Notes: generated from the sequence alone by a model not told the origin. 64,000 nt of DNA from Pontibacter ruber (GCF_023630205.1 NZ_JALPRR010000001.1:1116001-1180000); one strand, 5' to 3'; positions 25,701 through 34,929 are shown, numbered from the stretch's first letter. Numbers and translations are program-made.

Positions 25701-26528
25701 TCAGACAGAAACAGTTACAGCTTTTAATAGCACAGGATTATCAAATTCAAATGCTTGCACCCTAGGGTTTGATCTTGGTGGTTTACTAAAAGCTTCTTGT
25801 AAGTATTCATTTCCATCAATGTCTTTATATTGAAATAAGAGTGAGTAATCTGCAGTTCTAAGATCAACATCTTTGTTGATATATAATGTTACTAAGAATG
25901 AACCAACTCTAATCTCTTTACTCTCAGGAAAGTCTACAAAAGCTTTGATAATTATAGGATTGATAGGGTCAACCAATCTAACATTAAATGCAGGATTCTT
26001 TTCGACATTTAAGAAGAAGTTTAGGCGCTGACATTCGACTTCAACATCTTTAACAGTTTTAAGAAGAGATAGCTTGGAGCTATCTATGGTATATGGAGAA
26101 AAGCTTTCTTTAAGCCTTAAGTAAGGTTTAATTTCATTTCTCCTTTTCTCTTTGCCCAAATTAACCTGTGCTTCTAGCCTATCTGCAATAACAGCCAAGC
26201 TATTAATTTCTTGTTGCTGGTCGTTTATCTGATCTTGTTGCTGTCTAATTGTACTCCTGTAGGATAACCAAGCTAATAAACCAGCAATAACACCTACTAC
26301 AATTCCAGCTAGAGCAGAATATGCTTGCACTTTATCTGTCCATGAAGGTTCATCTTTAGTAGCTTCAGCAATGTCTTTTATTGTCTGCTTGCTAAGTGCA
26401 AGGCTGTCTACAACTACAATATCATGTGGTAAGATCTTGGCTGCAGCTATAGTATCCTGAGCTACCAATAAGGTGTCTAGAAGAAGGTTCATCGATTGTT
26501 CATAACGAATACATAAATATATAGTCAT
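25701..26528 (-). CDS. Membrane-anchored protein of unknown function (first of paralogous pair)
   Basis: 275 aa. After about 65 mostly polar residues comes a transmembrane helix (VQAYSALAGIVVGVIAGLLAWLSY, about 67-90), a coiled-coil-like stretch (RQQQDQINDQQQEINSLAVIADRLEAQV, to about 123) and a beta-rich C-terminal domain containing YKDIDGNEYLQEAF. Same plan as the downstream gene but with a longer N-terminus. Divergent from the PD-(D/E)XK gene across a 57-bp AT-rich gap that must hold both promoters, so co-regulation is possible. AT-rich, unlike flanking chromosome. Confidence 0.7.
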   Translation of the reverse strand: MTIYLCIRYEQSMNLLLDTLLVAQDTIAAAKILPHDIVVVDSLALSKQTIKDIAEATKDEPSWTDKVQAYSALAGIVVGVIAGLLAWLSYRSTIRQQQDQINDQQQEINSLAVIADRLEAQVNLGKEKRRNEIKPYLRLKESFSPYTIDSSKLSLLKTVKDVEVECQRLNFFLNVEKNPAFNVRLVDPINPIIIKAFVDFPESKEIRVGSFLVTLYINKDVDLRTADYSLLFQYKDIDGNEYLQEAFSKPPRSNPRVQAFEFDNPVLLKAVTVSV

Positions 26529-26585
26529 TTATTTATAAACGCGACAAGCTATTTTTTATATATTTATAATTCAAATATTTATTAT

Positions 26586-27689
26586 ATGAGTACACCTGCA
26601 GAACTCGAACAATTGATAGATGAGTTTAGCTCATTGCCTAAATTTGTACAGCAGCCTACTTACTTGGAACTGTGTCAGTATCCTTATAGAAGATTTGAAG
26701 AGATATGCAGCAAGCTGTTAAGCTTCTATTTGCAACCTACAAATGAGCATGGATTAAATGATTTATTTATAAACTGTTTAACTCAGCTGGTTCAGGGATA
26801 TTCAAGTCTACAGTATAGATCAGACCAACTACAGATCATAGTCGAGGACAACGCTGATGGAAAAAGGATAGACATCGTCATAGTTGGTGAAAACTTCGTT
26901 ATTGGCATTGAAAACAAGATAGACGCCAGCCTTTACAACCCTTTAGACATATATCGCAAAAAGCTTGAGTCTTACAAGAAGGAATCAGTTGTTGGGGTAG
27001 TACTTACTTTAAGGAAGATTCAAAGAAAGAGTGAGGTAGACTGGATGAAGGCAAATGGATTTACCAATATCACTTACTCAGACCTGTTCAACAGCGTCAA
27101 ACAAAATATTGGGTTTTATCTTAATCAGAGCAGCGACAAATACTTCATCTACCTAAAAGACTTCATGGCTACAATGGAAAACATGGAAGGAAGCAACATC
27201 CTTAACCAACCTTTATCAGATTTCTTTTTTGATAATTCAGATAAGATAGACGAGCTGGTACACCTATATGAAGAGTTCAATAATCGCATCGTTCAAATAC
27301 AAAACCAGCACATCAGCTCATTGCAAGAGGCAATATCTGACAGGACAGGGCATAAGTGGTGGGTCTGGGGTGGTTTCGACCTAGGCTGCAGCTTCACAAT
27401 AAATAATCATAAGATAGGTATTGAAACTCACTTTAAGAGGGCTAAAAGAAACCCTATAGGTAAGTATATCATCCAGATTACTACCTGGAATATTAAAGAC
27501 TGGAACTACTTCAGGGAAAAGGTGGTATCTCTCCTACCAAATTGTGCTTATGAGACTAGTAATGGAAGAGCGTTCCTTACTTTTGACGTTCTAATAAATC
27601 CAGACGAGGACCAGATAGTTGACAAGCTGGAAGAAGTCTTTCATATTGTCCAAAAGGTCATTAGACATGAATTGTCTTTACAAAGCTGA
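26586..27689 (+). CDS. PD-(D/E)XK nuclease family protein
   Basis: 367 aa. The nuclease core is near residues 95-125: KRIDIVIVGENFVIGIENKIDA, with Asp in the RIDI strand and the E-x-K pair in IENKID. This is the arrangement of the PDDEXK_4-type nucleases frequent in defence islands. The fold continues with DPLDIYRKKLESY-like helices and VVLTLRK. The C-terminal half (about 200-367) has no assigned domain but includes a WWVWGGFDLGCSFTINNHKIGIETHF stretch. Likely a DNA-cleaving or DNA-sensing defence protein; the partner, if any, is unproven. Confidence 0.75.
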   Translation: MSTPAELEQLIDEFSSLPKFVQQPTYLELCQYPYRRFEEICSKLLSFYLQPTNEHGLNDLFINCLTQLVQGYSSLQYRSDQLQIIVEDNADGKRIDIVIVGENFVIGIENKIDASLYNPLDIYRKKLESYKKESVVGVVLTLRKIQRKSEVDWMKANGFTNITYSDLFNSVKQNIGFYLNQSSDKYFIYLKDFMATMENMEGSNILNQPLSDFFFDNSDKIDELVHLYEEFNNRIVQIQNQHISSLQEAISDRTGHKWWVWGGFDLGCSFTINNHKIGIETHFKRAKRNPIGKYIIQITTWNIKDWNYFREKVVSLLPNCAYETSNGRAFLTFDVLINPDEDQIVDKLEEVFHIVQKVIRHELSLQS

Positions 27690-27865
27690 TATCTTAATAT
27701 GTCCTTATAAAATCGACAAAGGAAAAGAACATTAAATAATTTAGACAATCGATCTATTTGGCCCCCAATCCCTATCCAGATACTTCAAATCATTTTAGCA
27801 ATACTGAACTAAATCATACATAAGCTGGTATTCAAATTCTAAAACGATAGCATAACTGCATATTT

Positions 27866-28792
27866 ATGTCAGCATTGGATTTTTATATTTCTTTGATAAG
27901 GCTAGGAAGGCTTCAAAGGTGGGAAGAAGATCGTCTTCAGCTAAATCCAAAGCTAGTAGACTATGAGGTGAATTTTAAGGATAAAAGAGCTTCATATACT
28001 CACTTTAATCATAATAGCCAACCTATAACCATTTCATTTGATTTAGCAATGGAGATGAAAGAGATGGTGGACAAAGAGCAAATCACAGTCCTCCATCTTA
28101 TTAACCAGAAGCTTCACAATAGTTCAAGAATAGAGGGAAGAGAATTTCTTCTTGATGCTCTACATCAAATCGATCAACTGAAACAAGGTGCAGCAGTAAG
28201 CAAAGAGTTTAGCCCATACCCTTCTATTATAGAATCATTAAACTTTATACAGCAAGAACTTAGAACATCATACAGTAGGCTTCTAGAAGGCAGCTCCTCT
28301 GAAACCACAATACAAGAACCAAAGATTACTTCAACCTTAAAAAGGAAAGCCCCCCTCCTGCCTCAAACATTTACTTATACAGGTATTAAGTATTTTAAAA
28401 GCAAGGGAGACAAGGATACAGCTAATTACAAGTTAGACTCCTTTGTTCGTGGCTTACTAAATGCAGGGCTAGTATCTAATTTCTCACTTAAATTAAAGAA
28501 AGAAAGTCCTCGTTCAGTGATTAGTGAGTTAAAGAATATTTTTAAAGGTGTCGAAAGTAGTCACTCTGTGATCTGGACAGGCAAAGATGGACAGCTTAGG
28601 TTTCTTATTCGACAGCTATGTGAGCAAGGGCTAATTGAACCAAGGGTAGGTCATTGGAAAGTCGCTATATCTTGTTTTAAGGGAGAGAATGGCAATGCAT
28701 TTAGCGAAATCAAGATAAGCAAAGCCCAACTCCCCATGGAAACCAAGAAGTTAAACGACATAATTCAGCAACTCTCCTTCTCTACAAGATAA
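27866..28792 (+). CDS. Hypothetical protein, probable Bacteroidota mobile-element family
   Basis: 308 aa, not recognised. N-terminal half is helical (LNFIQQELRTSYSRLLEG near 130). After a low-complexity Ser/Thr/Glu linker (about 152-170) the C-terminal part has Lys-rich helices and FRGVESSHSVIWTGKDGQLRFLIRQL-like segments suggesting a winged-helix-like DNA-binding region. This is a visual impression only. It precedes the antirepressor-like and replication genes on the same strand, so a role in island maintenance or regulation is possible. Confidence 0.6.
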   Translation: MSALDFYISLIRLGRLQRWEEDRLQLNPKLVDYEVNFKDKRASYTHFNHNSQPITISFDLAMEMKEMVDKEQITVLHLINQKLHNSSRIEGREFLLDALHQIDQLKQGAAVSKEFSPYPSIIESLNFIQQELRTSYSRLLEGSSSETTIQEPKITSTLKRKAPLLPQTFTYTGIKYFKSKGDKDTANYKLDSFVRGLLNAGLVSNFSLKLKKESPRSVISELKNIFKGVESSHSVIWTGKDGQLRFLIRQLCEQGLIEPRVGHWKVAISCFKGENGNAFSEIKISKAQLPMETKKLNDIIQQLSFSTR

Positions 28793-29123
28793 ATTTTTTT
28801 ATCATCTTTTTCGCTAGTACAACCATTTCCAAAATGCCCTTCAGAAGTTCTTTCAGATAGGTTTTGCTTGCCTAATGCTTTATGCATTCCTCTACACCTT
28901 CCTCTACCCCTTTTCCTCCAGCTTGAAATAGTAGCCTACACGCCTGCTATGTTTGCAAAGCAATACAACAAGCAGACATAGTTTAGGTACCCTAAGATCG
29001 ATTATCTATCTGCAGAGCTTGCAACTACAGAAGGAGTGTTAATTAGCGCTACGACATTCTTGCATGTAAACCTGCTGCATGAAGTACATGCAAGCAATCA
29101 TAATATATAGTTCAAACAATATA
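28793..29123. other. 330-bp intergenic region with two inverted repeats
   Basis: No coding signal. Contains CTATGTTTGC / GCAGACATAG (about 28,949-28,982, one mismatch) and a perfect 10-bp inverted repeat CTTGCATGTA (29,059-29,068) / TACATGCAAG (29,085-29,094) 30 bp before the next gene's start. The second looks like an operator for the regulator downstream or for a replication initiator. Confidence 0.5.
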
Positions 29124-29498
29124 ATGATACTTACTAAAAATGAGTTGGTCAGAAACCAACAACTAAGACAACGTGATCTTAATGAAGGCCATAGCCTTAT
29201 CTATTCGATATCAGATGCTGGCTCACTATTTAACCTCTCTGAGGAAGACTTCTTTGACTATCTAATGAGGCTTGGAATAATAAGTGTAGGTTTTAAGCAG
29301 AACCAAGAAAGCATAGAGAAAGGGTGGTTCTTAGATGATAGTCTAGAACCATATGCTGGAAACGTCAATAAACCTGACACCTATTTGTCTCCAGCTGCAC
29401 TGAAGAGTATATTCTCAATTCTTATAGATAATAACCTTATCTACTATGCAGAATTAGTGTCCAAACCTTTCTCTCCAAGAAGGATTGATCAAGCATAA
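29124..29498 (+). CDS. Small KilAC/antirepressor-like protein
   Basis: 124 aa from the ATG at 29,124; the frame is open to 29,079 but the extension is hydrophobic and atypical. The core ISDAGSLFNLSEEDFFDYLMRLGIISVGFKQNQESIEKGWFLDDSL ... YLSPAALKSIFSILIDNNLI resembles the C-terminal domain of phage antirepressors (KilAC): a winged helix, then a short beta turn with a conserved Gly-x-Phe, then a final helix. In phages this domain inactivates a repressor or binds DNA. Here it sits before the replication gene, with an operator-like inverted repeat upstream. Confidence 0.5.
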   Translation: MILTKNELVRNQQLRQRDLNEGHSLIYSISDAGSLFNLSEEDFFDYLMRLGIISVGFKQNQESIEKGWFLDDSLEPYAGNVNKPDTYLSPAALKSIFSILIDNNLIYYAELVSKPFSPRRIDQA

Positions 29499-29681
29499 CA
29501 AACTTGAACTCTATTTTAACCAACATAAAGAGATAGCGCTTCCTGCAAAATCGTGCATTACCAGTGTAGTAGAGCAGGAAGGCTACTTCGCCCCAAAACC
29601 TAGAAGCTACTTAAATGAGACATTCACATGAGTGTTTCTATTTTACAATGTTGGCGATAAGCCAGCTTAATCATAAACAAA

Positions 29682-31139
29682 ATGAAAAATAACAACATAG
29701 ACATTGTTGAGGCAGAAGGCCTCACTTCAATAGACTCAGAATCACCTGAGGCTGCTGAAAACGAAAAGTTTGCAAACTCTGCACAGTTTGCACAGCCAGA
29801 TAATCAAGCAAACAATTCACAAGGGGAGGAAATCGAACTTTTCGACACCCCCATCATACTAGATAAGGTTTATGACTTACTACCTAAGCTTCTGAAGGAA
29901 AATAGCAAGGTATTTAGCAACTCCAGGGAGAGAGATGTCTTTCTGACTGGCGCATTGACCATTCTTAGTGGGTGTATGGATAATGTTGAAGGTGAATATG
30001 GGCAAAGAGAGGTTTATGCAAACCTGTACTGCTTCATAGTAGCACCCCCAGCAAGTGGAAAGGGCGTGTTCATCTATGCCAAAATGCTTGGAGATGCCTA
30101 TCACGAAAAGCTTATAGAAGAAAGTAAAGCAGCACTGCAACAGTACGAGGAGGCCCTGAGCAAGCAAAGTGAGAATAGTGAAGAACCAGATGATTCCTTA
30201 CCTCCAAGGCCTGCGCTCCAGGTACTGTTCATACCAGGAAATGCAAGCGCCTCTGCAATCATCAAACACCTTATGGAGGGAGAAGGAAAGGGCATATTCT
30301 GTGAAACAGAAGCTGATACTTTAGCAAATAGCCTGAAACAAGATTGGGGAAACTTCTCTGACTTGCTAAGGAAAGGCTTTCATCATGAGCCTGTCAGCTA
30401 CACAAGAAAGACTAACAGCGAGTACTATGAGATTAAAAAACCTAGGCTCACTGTTGCTATGTCTGGAACACCTTCTCAGGTGGAGGGATTGATTCCATCA
30501 GCAGAAGATGGGTTGTTCAGCAGGTTTATATTCTACACCTTCAGCTCTAAGTCTGAATGGCAGAGCGTGTCTCCAGAAGAAGGGAAGCCAAACTTAGATA
30601 CGCACTTTAAAAGCCAGTCTGAACAAGTTCTAAAGATGGCAGAATACTTAAGCGCCAACCCAACTAAATTTAACCTTACAAAATCCCAATGGGACCAGCT
30701 TAACAAGCAATTTGCAATCTGGCACGATGAAGTAAGGGACAATATAGGAGGGGACGTTTTAAGCACAATAAAACGCTTAGGGCTAATTTTTTATCGAATC
30801 GCGATGGTGTTATCCTGCCTCAGGAAATATGAGAATAGGATTAAAGATTACGAAATTAGCTGTTCTGATATTGACTTTAAAATTGCAATGAAGCTTGTTG
30901 AGGTATATAAGGCTCATGCTTTACTGATGTTCAATCGCTTGCCCCAAACTGGAGGTATCAATGAAAAAATGGTTCGACAGTTTTATGATGAGCTTCCAAA
31001 AACATTCAAGAGAAAGGAAGCAATAGAGATTGGCATTGCGAATGGCATGGGAACGCGAACAATAGACAAGTACCTTCAATTGCTCAGGGATTCCAAAAAG
31101 CTAGATTATACTAGCTATGGAAGCTACGTCAAAAGATAG
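29682..31139 (+). CDS. DUF3987-like P-loop replication protein
   Basis: 485 aa. After a disordered N-terminus (about 1-55) comes an ATPase core: Walker A APPASGKG (about residue 122), Walker B-like GIFCETEAD (about 205), KPRLTVAMSGTPSQV and a sensor/arginine segment GLFSRFIFYTFSS (about 275). This is the plan of DUF3987 (YfjI-like) helicase/primase-associated proteins found in integrative elements of Bacteroidota. Its C-terminal part (about 415-485) includes a likely winged helix (FYDELPKTFKRKEAIEIGIANGMGTRTIDKYLQLL). Probably needed for replication of the excised island. Confidence 0.75.
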   Translation: MKNNNIDIVEAEGLTSIDSESPEAAENEKFANSAQFAQPDNQANNSQGEEIELFDTPIILDKVYDLLPKLLKENSKVFSNSRERDVFLTGALTILSGCMDNVEGEYGQREVYANLYCFIVAPPASGKGVFIYAKMLGDAYHEKLIEESKAALQQYEEALSKQSENSEEPDDSLPPRPALQVLFIPGNASASAIIKHLMEGEGKGIFCETEADTLANSLKQDWGNFSDLLRKGFHHEPVSYTRKTNSEYYEIKKPRLTVAMSGTPSQVEGLIPSAEDGLFSRFIFYTFSSKSEWQSVSPEEGKPNLDTHFKSQSEQVLKMAEYLSANPTKFNLTKSQWDQLNKQFAIWHDEVRDNIGGDVLSTIKRLGLIFYRIAMVLSCLRKYENRIKDYEISCSDIDFKIAMKLVEVYKAHALLMFNRLPQTGGINEKMVRQFYDELPKTFKRKEAIEIGIANGMGTRTIDKYLQLLRDSKKLDYTSYGSYVKR

Positions 31140-31401
31140 ATAATACAACCTATGCAAACTATGCAAAGTGGCTGGAGCGCAAGCTTCAACCACTTTGTTG
31201 CTTTATAATAACTTGTTAAAGCTATGCAGGGACTATGGGTTGTGGTTTTAAAAGTGCCTGAAAAACTGCAACAGTGTAGATCAGCCTAATAAATTAACAG
31301 ATTCAAGCTCCTGTTAAACCACAGACATTATATTAATATAGCTTTAACTGAAAATAGAGAGTGTAAAATAATTAAGGATATTTGTATTACATACAATTAA
31401 A
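31140..31401. other. AT-rich intergenic region
   Basis: 262 bp between convergent ends of the replication gene and the PIN-like gene. No ORF or strong hairpin seen; CAAACTATGCAAAGTGG near 31,155 repeats the CTGCACAGTTTGCACAG-like text of the 5' part of the previous gene only loosely. Confidence 0.3.
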
Positions 31402-32496
31402 CTAAAGTTTGAAATTGTTCATTTCATATATCTCTAATGATTCTCCATTATTAATAGATTCTACATTGATACTTGCAAACCTTTCACCTGCAGTAGGAGT
31501 GTGATGTACTTTGAAGGTTACTGGTACAGTATTGTGATATTTGATATTATATTTCTCCTGATCATAATTGTGCCATATATCGTTTTCTACATCATGATAT
31601 GCTTCTTTGAGGTTATATAACCAAAGCACAGCACTAAATTCTATTTCGACCTCAAATTCAATTCTAGCATGTGTATTATCAAGATGAGTAATAAGGTAAG
31701 GTCCAAGGTTAATATGTTTAAGTTTAAATGATTCAAGTTTTATATAAAGATATAATCCTTTAGCATTTATTTGTCTTAGATTGTATTCAATATAATCACG
31801 TATTTCCTTCTGTAAATCGAATTCTAATCTCTCTCTATTGTTAGTTAATAAGTTTTGAATCTTTGCAAAGTACTTTTCCTTTTCTATATATTCTTCACTA
31901 GTACGTATGATTAAGTCTAATAACTCTGAACCATCTTTGATGGGCAACAAAAAATCACTACTGTACTCTAAAATATCCTTATCTCCAGATACAATATAGC
32001 ATTGTCTGCCTAATTTATTGAAGTGTTCTTCAAGACCTTTAAGAGTAAAAGCATCTGGAAATTCATGTTTTTTTATTCCATCCCTAAATGGGGGAGTATT
32101 ATCAAAGTAAGCAGCAAACACACTCCCAATCTGAATATTAGTCGTCTCAATAATTTCTATTTTATTTACTTTTAACCAATCATCCCAGCTCTCCTTAAAA
32201 CTTTTGGATAAGGCTTCTTTGTCAAACTCAGGCATATCGAATATAGCGTCATAGCTATCTATATTCTTAAGAATTCTTATACTATCCTTGAAAGACTTAA
32301 AAGATTTAAGAGGATTCAAATTTTTTTTGAACCTTGCTAGTACTTCATTATAAGTAATATCAGTTATATAGATTTGAATTACATCTACTTTACATAACCT
32401 AGCAAATTCATTTATCGCCTTTCCCTTCAAAAAATTCTGAGATTCAATATAACTTGTGTCAATTGCCACACTTCTTGTAACAATACTTTCTGTCAT
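31402..32496 (-). CDS. PIN-like nuclease, DUF4935 type
   Basis: 364 aa. N-terminal PIN domain with acidic residues at the expected places: D13 (VAIDTSYI), E51 (TYNEVLARF), D148 (FPDAFTLKGLE) and D172/D174 (VSGDKDILEYS). PIN domains cleave single-stranded RNA; the DUF4935 group is common in phage-defence and toxin loci. The C-terminal half (about 190-364) has an alpha/beta region with IEFEVEIEFSAVLWLYNL, no family recognised. No antitoxin-like small gene is next to it, so it probably does not act as a classical VapC pair. Confidence 0.7.
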   Translation of the reverse strand: MTESIVTRSVAIDTSYIESQNFLKGKAINEFARLCKVDVIQIYITDITYNEVLARFKKNLNPLKSFKSFKDSIRILKNIDSYDAIFDMPEFDKEALSKSFKESWDDWLKVNKIEIIETTNIQIGSVFAAYFDNTPPFRDGIKKHEFPDAFTLKGLEEHFNKLGRQCYIVSGDKDILEYSSDFLLPIKDGSELLDLIIRTSEEYIEKEKYFAKIQNLLTNNRERLEFDLQKEIRDYIEYNLRQINAKGLYLYIKLESFKLKHINLGPYLITHLDNTHARIEFEVEIEFSAVLWLYNLKEAYHDVENDIWHNYDQEKYNIKYHNTVPVTFKVHHTPTAGERFASINVESINNGESLEIYEMNNFKL

Positions 32497-32780
32497 TGTT
32501 AATTTATCCTGTTTATAATAAACACACTGATCCTGCCTTACTTTCTCAATATATACACTTATTAATCAATACTACATATAGTACCTATATATAAAATTAA
32601 GAATGTATTCATTATAATATCACTTAGACCTCCATAATTGCCTCTATAAAATATTTATATTTTATATTTTTTATCTACCCCACTCCCTTCGCAAGATAAC
32701 ATACTGAGTCTGCCCCCATCCCTATCCCTGCGTCTGGCAGGGTGCCTTTCGCTTGTATAACCTTAAATCCTTAACTACAA

Positions 32781-33119
32781 ATGGTAACTATTGTCGATTG
32801 GAAAAAACGCAACTCTGAAGATGGAAGAGAGTTCAATGCACTGATCCTGCAGGGAGAGCTGGAGCTGATTCAGTCCAAAGAGACAGGAAGGTTCTATGCG
32901 ACTGCAAAGAAAGCTTCCATCTCCTGTACCTTTAATGATGTGGTATGCGCCACTTTGATTGGGAAGACACTCCCTGGCCAGATCGAGAAGATGGAGTGCG
33001 ATCCTTACGAGTACACCATACCTGATAGTGGGGAGGTGATCATCCTTTCTCATACTTACTACTATGATCCTGTTCCAAGAACCATGGAACAGTCAGTGTT
33101 TGGGGTGAGAGCAGCCTAA
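32781..33119 (+). CDS. Small hypothetical protein of SOS/mutagenesis module
   Basis: 112 aa beginning MVTIVDWKKRNSEDGREFNALILQGELELIQSKETGRFYATAKKASISCTF and ending in YYYDPVP. Not recognised as a named family. Codon use and GC are closer to the umuD/umuC genes and to the chromosome than to adjacent AT-rich cargo. This fits my impression that such small proteins accompany Bacteroidota umuDC and SRAP genes on mobile elements. Followed by a terminator at 33,131-33,160. Confidence 0.6.
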   Translation: MVTIVDWKKRNSEDGREFNALILQGELELIQSKETGRFYATAKKASISCTFNDVVCATLIGKTLPGQIEKMECDPYEYTIPDSGEVIILSHTYYYDPVPRTMEQSVFGVRAA

Positions 33120-33130
33120 ACCAATCGACC

Positions 33131-33160
33131 AGGGTAGCACACTATGTGTTACCCTTTTTT
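33131..33160 (+). terminator. Rho-independent terminator
   Basis: GGGTAGCAC / GTGTTACCC (one G-U pair) followed by TTTTTT, 12 bp after the stop of the 32,781 gene. Confidence 0.75.
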
Positions 33161-33189
33161 CATCTTTAGACTAGACAACAACAAACAAC

Positions 33190-33468
33190 ATGATAACCAA
33201 TCTACTGCTCAGCCCAGAGCCCAGCAGGTTCGATGACAGCTGCTTGTTTCTTTCGCAGTACAGGCTTCAGAGAGCCTTCTGCCCTTTTCAGGTTACTTGT
33301 ATCGAGGCTATCAGGAAGATCAGGAAAGGAGAAAAGAAACAGGTAGACAGGGTGCTGAGTTGGGGGTCTGGTTTGATCTTATTCCTTATCAATGGGAAGC
33401 TCTACCCACACCACTTCTTCAGGTATAATCCACCTGTTCATTTCGTGCTTACTAGCTTAGATAGCTAG
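33190..33468 (+). CDS. Small hypothetical protein
   Basis: 92 aa: MITNLLLSPEPSRFDDSCLFLSQYRLQRAFCPFQVTCIEAIRKIRKGEKKQVDRVLSWGSGLILFLINGKLYPHHFFRYNPP. No family recognised. The charged middle with RKIRKGEKKQ may bind nucleic acid. Composition resembles the 32,781 and umuDC genes, so it may belong to the same mutagenesis module. Confidence 0.55.
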   Translation: MITNLLLSPEPSRFDDSCLFLSQYRLQRAFCPFQVTCIEAIRKIRKGEKKQVDRVLSWGSGLILFLINGKLYPHHFFRYNPPVHFVLTSLDS

Positions 33469-33653
33469 ATCAGATAAAGGGAGTTATGCTGAATTTCTTA
33501 GGCATTGTTCTGTGAGATGGTTTCTCCCTTGTTAAAAAACCACTGAAAGAACGTAGCAACCACCATTAGCTGCAGTAAAATGGGAGGAGGAAAGTACTTA
33601 TAAATATTTACTATCCTCTAGCAGCAATCAGTACAATATATAATATAATAAAA

Positions 33654-33682
33654 AAGCACCAACTGGAAGTCAGATGGTGCTT
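33654..33682 (-). terminator. Hairpin terminator of the 33,703 gene
   Basis: AAGCACCA / TGGTGCTT with A-rich sequence to its left (U-tract on the minus strand). Confidence 0.65.
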
Positions 33683-33702
33683 ACTAATTGTTTTATAATT
33701 AG

Positions 33703-34248
33703 TTATTCGTATGCATATGCTACTCCTTGCTTTAAGCTTTTAGGCACTGTTCCCATTCCTCCAGCACCTGACCAACCTCCTGTTTCTGTCTTTTGAGATT
33801 GAATTAAGATGATATGAGCACCTAATGCAGCAGCTTCTTTCTTAAGTTTCATTGTAGCCTTCTCATCAATATTCTTTTGGTTTGAAAGCGTTGATCCTCC
33901 TGCAGCTTTAGCTTTCACTTCACCTTTCCTTACCAATCCTACAACATCGCTTTCCAAAGTTGTGATTTGTACTTTCTCCCAATCAAGTTCACTCTTTACG
34001 ATAACCTTTTCTGAAAACTTCTGTATTCTGCCACTTCCAAACTGTACTTCCTTGACTTGATTCTTGCTAATTACATTTGTTACAGATTCATTTGGGTAAA
34101 CAAATGCAATGTCTTTCTCATTGACAGCACTAACTGAAACAACTAAAGTTTCTCCATTAAGCTTAACGATAGTATCAAGTTTCTTTTCTTGAGAGAAACA
34201 TTGGCTCGAATAAAACAGGAATAGAACTGCAAGTAATAGATTTTTCAA
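33703..34248 (-). CDS. Secreted hypothetical protein
   Basis: 181 aa with signal peptide MKNLLLAVLFLFYSSQCFSQ. The mature part starts with a beta-rich domain (DTIVKLNGETLVVSVSAVNEKDIAFVYPNESVTNVISKNQVKEVQFGSG), then KLKKEAAALGAHIILIQSQKT, a stretch seen in several small Bacteroidota periplasmic proteins. AT-rich cargo gene. Function unknown. Confidence 0.6.
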   Translation of the reverse strand: MKNLLLAVLFLFYSSQCFSQEKKLDTIVKLNGETLVVSVSAVNEKDIAFVYPNESVTNVISKNQVKEVQFGSGRIQKFSEKVIVKSELDWEKVQITTLESDVVGLVRKGEVKAKAAGGSTLSNQKNIDEKATMKLKKEAAALGAHIILIQSQKTETGGWSGAGGMGTVPKSLKQGVAYAYE

Positions 34249-34414
34249 ATTGATAAATGATTACTGTTGCGCTTACTCTATAGGCTTTTCAGCATTCGCC
34301 ACTTGTTGTTAAGGATCTCAGCCTCTTTCCTTTATATTAAATGTTAATAATATATAACTAGTGCAATATAGGAAGAAAATTGTAAATTGCACGAAAACTA
34401 ACTGTAATTTAACA

Positions 34415-34801
34415 ATGAAAAGAATCTTACTAGTAATAAGCTTATTAATACTTATTACAATAGAAAATTATGCTAAACCAGAACCTAGAAGAGTTGAAAA
34501 TAATTGCTACTATGGTATTGAAAATGGCTGGTATAAGGCAACAGTAAAATATTATAACTATAACACCTACACCAGAAGTACCTACACCTTGAGTGTTAAA
34601 GTAGAGTATGACAGAGTTACAGCAATTGACTTTGGCAATGGGGGCAGTGTTCATTCTGGTTACAATAATTCAGGCTATCTATACACAGGAGGCACCCTTT
34701 ACTATCAAACAGATTATACTACTGGCGAGATAACCAGTGCTACTGGTAGAGTTACTATAACAGAAGGAAATTCATCAATTACTTATGATATAAGCCTGTA
34801 A
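34415..34801 (+). CDS. Small secreted Tyr/Asn/Gly-rich protein
   Basis: 128 aa from the ATG at 34,415, where the signal peptide MKRILLVISLLILITIENYA begins (the upstream frame is open but lacks a signal). The mature protein is rich in Tyr, Thr, Gly and Asn with beta-strand character (TYTLSVKVEYDRVTAIDFGNGGSVHSGYNNSGYLYTGG). No family recognised. Surface or periplasmic role possible. Confidence 0.55.
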   Translation: MKRILLVISLLILITIENYAKPEPRRVENNCYYGIENGWYKATVKYYNYNTYTRSTYTLSVKVEYDRVTAIDFGNGGSVHSGYNNSGYLYTGGTLYYQTDYTTGEITSATGRVTITEGNSSITYDISL

Positions 34802-34929
34802 TTAGGTACTCTTAATAGAGTAGTAAGCTTTGGTTGTGGTGCAGAACACAAGTAGTAATAGCTTTACAACTAAATAGACTGGAGCCATCTATTTCTTGGT
34901 AAGCAGGTTTATTAATAATATCACTCTTC

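Noticed and set aside
29500..29634. A short frame beginning TTG (about 29,484) of about 45 codons ending at 29,632, between the antirepressor-like gene and the replication gene
   Set aside because: Only a TTG start, no conserved features seen and it overlaps the previous gene's end; could be a frameshifted remnant but support is too weak.
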